From an uncultured Collinsella sp. (GTDB lineage Bacteria; Actinomycetota; Coriobacteriia; Coriobacteriales; Coriobacteriaceae), in NCBI GenBank assembly GCA_902490095.1, contig CABUCQ010000109.1, positions 1-7,422 of the forward strand: a stretch of 7,422 bases of DNA. The letters are read 5' to 3'. The translations under genes were made by a program, and so were the position numbers. Below, piece after piece: positions 6,170-7,422 of the stretch. Positions within the stretch are counted from its first letter, which is position 1. Every line of letters starts with the position of its first letter. The notes under the pieces are model-generated. The model made no database searches, was not told the DNA's origin, and saw only the letters and a program-made list of their open reading frames with translations.

Positions 6170-7076
6170 TGCCGAACGCGTGATGTTTACCAAGAAAAAG
6201 AAAACGGTCGTCTGTCCGGAGCCGCTGGCACCACTTGCCGATACCCACGCGCATCTGCTCTCATTTTGGGACAAGGAAGTGCCCGAGACGCTCGTGCGCG
6301 CTAAAGCCGCGGGCGTCGACCTGTTGGTGACGGTCTTCGATCCCATTGCCGACAAACGAAGCGTGACGGACTATAGCGACTGGCTGACGCACGAGATTCT
6401 GCCGATGCGGGATATTCCACAGATCAAGTATCTTGCCGGCGTGCACCCCTATGGCGCACCGGACTATACCGACGGCATTCACGCGCAGGTTGTTGCTGCG
6501 CTCGACGATCCGTTGTGTGTTGGTATCGGCGAGATCGGTCTGGACTACCACATGGATTATGACGACGACATTGCGCCGGCGCCTCATGACGTGCAGATTG
6601 ATTGCATGGCGCGTCAGCTCGAAGTTGCCGTGCGTCGCAACGTGCCGGTGGAGCTGCATTTGCGGCACGAGGACACCGACCAAGAGCGTACGTCGCACAC
6701 GGACGCCTACAACGTGCTTCGCGAGGTAGGTGTGCCTCAGGCCGGTTGCGTGCTGCACTGCTTTGGCGAGGACCGCGCCACGATGGAGCGCTTTGTGGGC
6801 TTGGGCTGCTATATCGCCTATGGCGGCGCGGCCACCTTTAAGCGCAACGATGACGTGCGCGAGGCATTCGCGGCAACCCCGCTCGACCGTATTTTGTTTG
6901 AGACGGACTGCCCGTACATGGCGCCGGAGCCGATCCGCGGTCTTGAGTGCGAGCCCGCAATGATTTCCATTACGGCAAACGCGCTGGTCAACGACCGCGT
7001 CGATCGTACCGGCGAGGACGCCGAAGCAATCGCTCGAGCCGCCTGGGAAAACGCCTGCAAACTTTTTCAAAAATAG
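6159..7076 (+). CDS. tatD: TatD family metal-dependent hydrolase/DNase
   Basis: TatD proteins are metal-dependent TIM-barrel hydrolases, several with 3'-5' DNase activity. This 305-residue protein has the metal and active-site motifs DTHAH (28-32), GVHPY (94-98), EIGLDYH (125-131), VELHLRH (164-170), LHCF (199-202) and FETDCPYMAPEPIRG (247-261). His30, His32, Glu125, His167, His200 and Asp250 are the expected ligands. Two departures from the usual pattern are a short insert-like stretch after HLRHED (about 171-181) and Cys251 where Ser is common in D-S-P-Y. ATG 6159 is preferred because CAGGAG (6146-6151) lies 7 bases upstream. It overlaps the rsmA stop by 11 bp. ATG 6183 is a less likely alternative. 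The N-terminal tail carries a run of four Lys (12-15). The last codons overlap the A/T tract of the tRNA-Leu promoter, and no terminator intervenes, so the transcript probably ends after the tRNA. Confidence 0.93.
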   Translation: MTLNAERVMFTKKKKTVVCPEPLAPLADTHAHLLSFWDKEVPETLVRAKAAGVDLLVTVFDPIADKRSVTDYSDWLTHEILPMRDIPQIKYLAGVHPYGAPDYTDGIHAQVVAALDDPLCVGIGEIGLDYHMDYDDDIAPAPHDVQIDCMARQLEVAVRRNVPVELHLRHEDTDQERTSHTDAYNVLREVGVPQAGCVLHCFGEDRATMERFVGLGCYIAYGGAATFKRNDDVREAFAATPLDRILFETDCPYMAPEPIRGLECEPAMISITANALVNDRVDRTGEDAEAIARAAWENACKLFQK

Positions 7077-7108
7077 TTCTTGCGTTCGCGGTGGCGCTCC
7101 GTTATTCT
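7060..7108 (+). promoter_or_regulatory. Promoter of tRNA-Leu with an upstream A/T-tract element
   Basis: A -35-like TTGCGT (7080-7085) and -10 TATTCT (7103-7108) are spaced 17 bp apart. The A/T tract AACTTTTTCAAAAATAG (7060-7076) precedes them and overlaps the last codons of tatD. Its start is 20 bp before the -35, as in the tRNA-Phe promoter, and both promoters share GTTATnCTAAT around the -10. Transcription should start near 7115, leaving a leader of only about five bases. Confidence 0.75.
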
Positions 7109-7119
7109 AATTCCTGCAC

Positions 7120-7206
7120 GCGGGCGTGGCGGAATTGGCAGACGCGTACGGTTCAGGTCCGTATGGGGGCAACCCCATGAAGGTTCAAGTCCTTTCGCCC
7201 GCACCA
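7120..7206 (+). tRNA. tRNA-Leu (anticodon CAG), CCA encoded
   Basis: The acceptor stem GCGGGCG/CGCCCGC is perfect. The anticodon arm is TACGG-TTCAGGT-CCGTA with anticodon CAG, reading the CUG codon. A class II variable arm, GGGG-GCAA-CCCC, marks it as tRNA-Leu. The T-arm is GAAGG-TTCAAGT-CCTTT, and CCA is encoded at 7204-7206. Total length is 87 bases. The 3' end is repeated at 7378-7395. Confidence 0.96.
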
Positions 7207-7233
7207 TTGAATGAAAGAGCTCCCAGCAATGGG
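7189..7233. repeat. Direct repeat copy 1: tRNA-Leu 3' end plus terminator stem
   Basis: These 45 bases recur at 7378-7422, offset by 189 bp. They differ only at 7209/7398 (G/A). The repeat starts inside the T-loop of the tRNA, runs through the acceptor 3' strand, CCA and terminator stem, and is cut off by the window end. Confidence 0.95.
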
Positions 7234-7242
7234 AGCTTTTTT
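7214..7242 (+). terminator. Rho-independent terminator after tRNA-Leu
   Basis: AGCTCCCA (7218-7225), loop GCAA, and TGGGAGCT (7230-7237) form a perfect 8-bp stem. It can extend through AAAG pairing with the T-run that follows (7237-7242). It ends the tatD and tRNA-Leu transcripts. Confidence 0.92.
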
Positions 7243-7245
7243 GTT

Positions 7246-7273
7246 ATGGGCCCATCGCAGGGACTTGAACCTG
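7246..7273 (-). other. Inverted tRNA T-arm-like fragment
   Basis: On the minus strand 7272-7261 reads AGGTTCAAGTCC, identical to the T-arm of tRNA-Leu at 7181-7192. It continues CTGCGATGGGCCCA, like a tRNA 3' end. CAGG/CCTG arms flank the loop. A perfect 10-bp palindrome, ATGGGCCCAT, lies at 7246-7255. Upstream of it on the minus strand no D-arm or anticodon arm is recognisable, so at most it is a tRNA remnant. Confidence 0.5.
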
Positions 7274-7292
7274 TGAAGGAGCGAGCGTCAAG

Positions 7293-7381
7293 AAAACGCG
7301 GAGCGTTTTTAGCGAGCTGGCGAGTCCGCCGGCAGGCGGGCGAAGCCGGTGCGGATCCGCGAAGCGGATACGCGGACGTCC
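7293..7381. repeat. Cluster of short perfect hairpins
   Basis: Within 89 bases are AAAACGC-GGA-GCGTTTT (7293-7309), CCGCC-GGCA-GGCGG (7326-7339), GGC-GAA-GCC (7339-7347), ATCCGC-GAA-GCGGAT (7355-7369) and the palindrome GGACGTCC (7374-7381). Outer arms GTCCGC (7324-7329) and GCGGAC (7372-7377) can close the last few into one structure. Two hairpins contain GCGAAGC, known as an unusually stable DNA mini-hairpin. No promoter or open frame explains the block. Its function is unknown. Confidence 0.7.
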
Positions 7382-7422
7382 TTTCGCCCGCACCATTAAA
7401 TGAAAGAGCTCCCAGCAATGGG
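7378..7422. repeat. Direct repeat copy 2: displaced tRNA-Leu 3' end and terminator, truncated by window
   Basis: This second copy has CGCCCGC-ACCA and the first part of the terminator hairpin (AGCTCCCA-GCAA-TGGG, 7407-7422). No normal tRNA body precedes it. A tRNA 3' end repeated as a direct repeat is the form left by tyrosine-recombinase integration, but no integrase gene is visible here. Confidence 0.95.

Noticed and set aside
7185..7418. 77-codon minus-strand open frame with a repeated N- and C-terminal sequence
   Set aside because: It is the translation of the duplicated tRNA 3' end and terminator, so the repeated peptide is a by-product of the DNA repeat.

Overview
The window looks like chromosomal DNA of a high-GC actinobacterium, most likely class Coriobacteriia and probably a Collinsella-like gut species. 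This rests on GC-rich third codon positions, actinobacterial-style proteins in every gene, and a TadE-type pseudopilin next to a small DUF192 protein. The taxon is inferred from sequence style, not from a database match.

Layout, left to right. Bases 1-883 hold the tail of a Tad-pilus-type cluster: the last codons of an unidentified gene, a TadE-like pseudopilin and a DUF192 protein, all overlapping by a few bases at most. A tRNA-Phe(GAA) gene follows with its own promoter and terminator (about 961-1156). Bases 1157-1579 contain no credible gene. They hold four tandem 62-bp repeats built of alternating inverted arms, then a candidate operator, a -10 element and a leader hairpin. Next comes a two-gene unit: a cytoplasmic GH5-like (beta/alpha)8 protein that appears to have lost its catalytic acid/base, followed 6 bp later by rsmI. 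metG stands alone and ends at a strong terminator. rsmA and tatD overlap by 11 bp and run into tRNA-Leu(CAG), which has its own promoter and a terminator.

The main part is a housekeeping translation island. RsmI and RsmA modify 16S rRNA, MetG charges tRNA-Met, and TatD is a metal-dependent nuclease often encoded beside metG and rsmA. The GH5-like gene is the odd member.

The right edge (7207-7422) is the most unusual non-coding stretch. The 3' end of tRNA-Leu and its terminator recur 189 bp downstream with 44 of 45 bases identical. Between the copies lie an inverted copy of a tRNA T-arm and a dense series of short triloop and tetraloop hairpins. This resembles an attachment-site scar or a tRNA-derived repeat, and it is cut by the window end. 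I saw no CRISPR array, transposase, integrase or defence gene. The strongest candidates for something new are the degenerate GH5-like protein, the 62-bp repeat block and the tRNA-Leu-derived duplicated segment.
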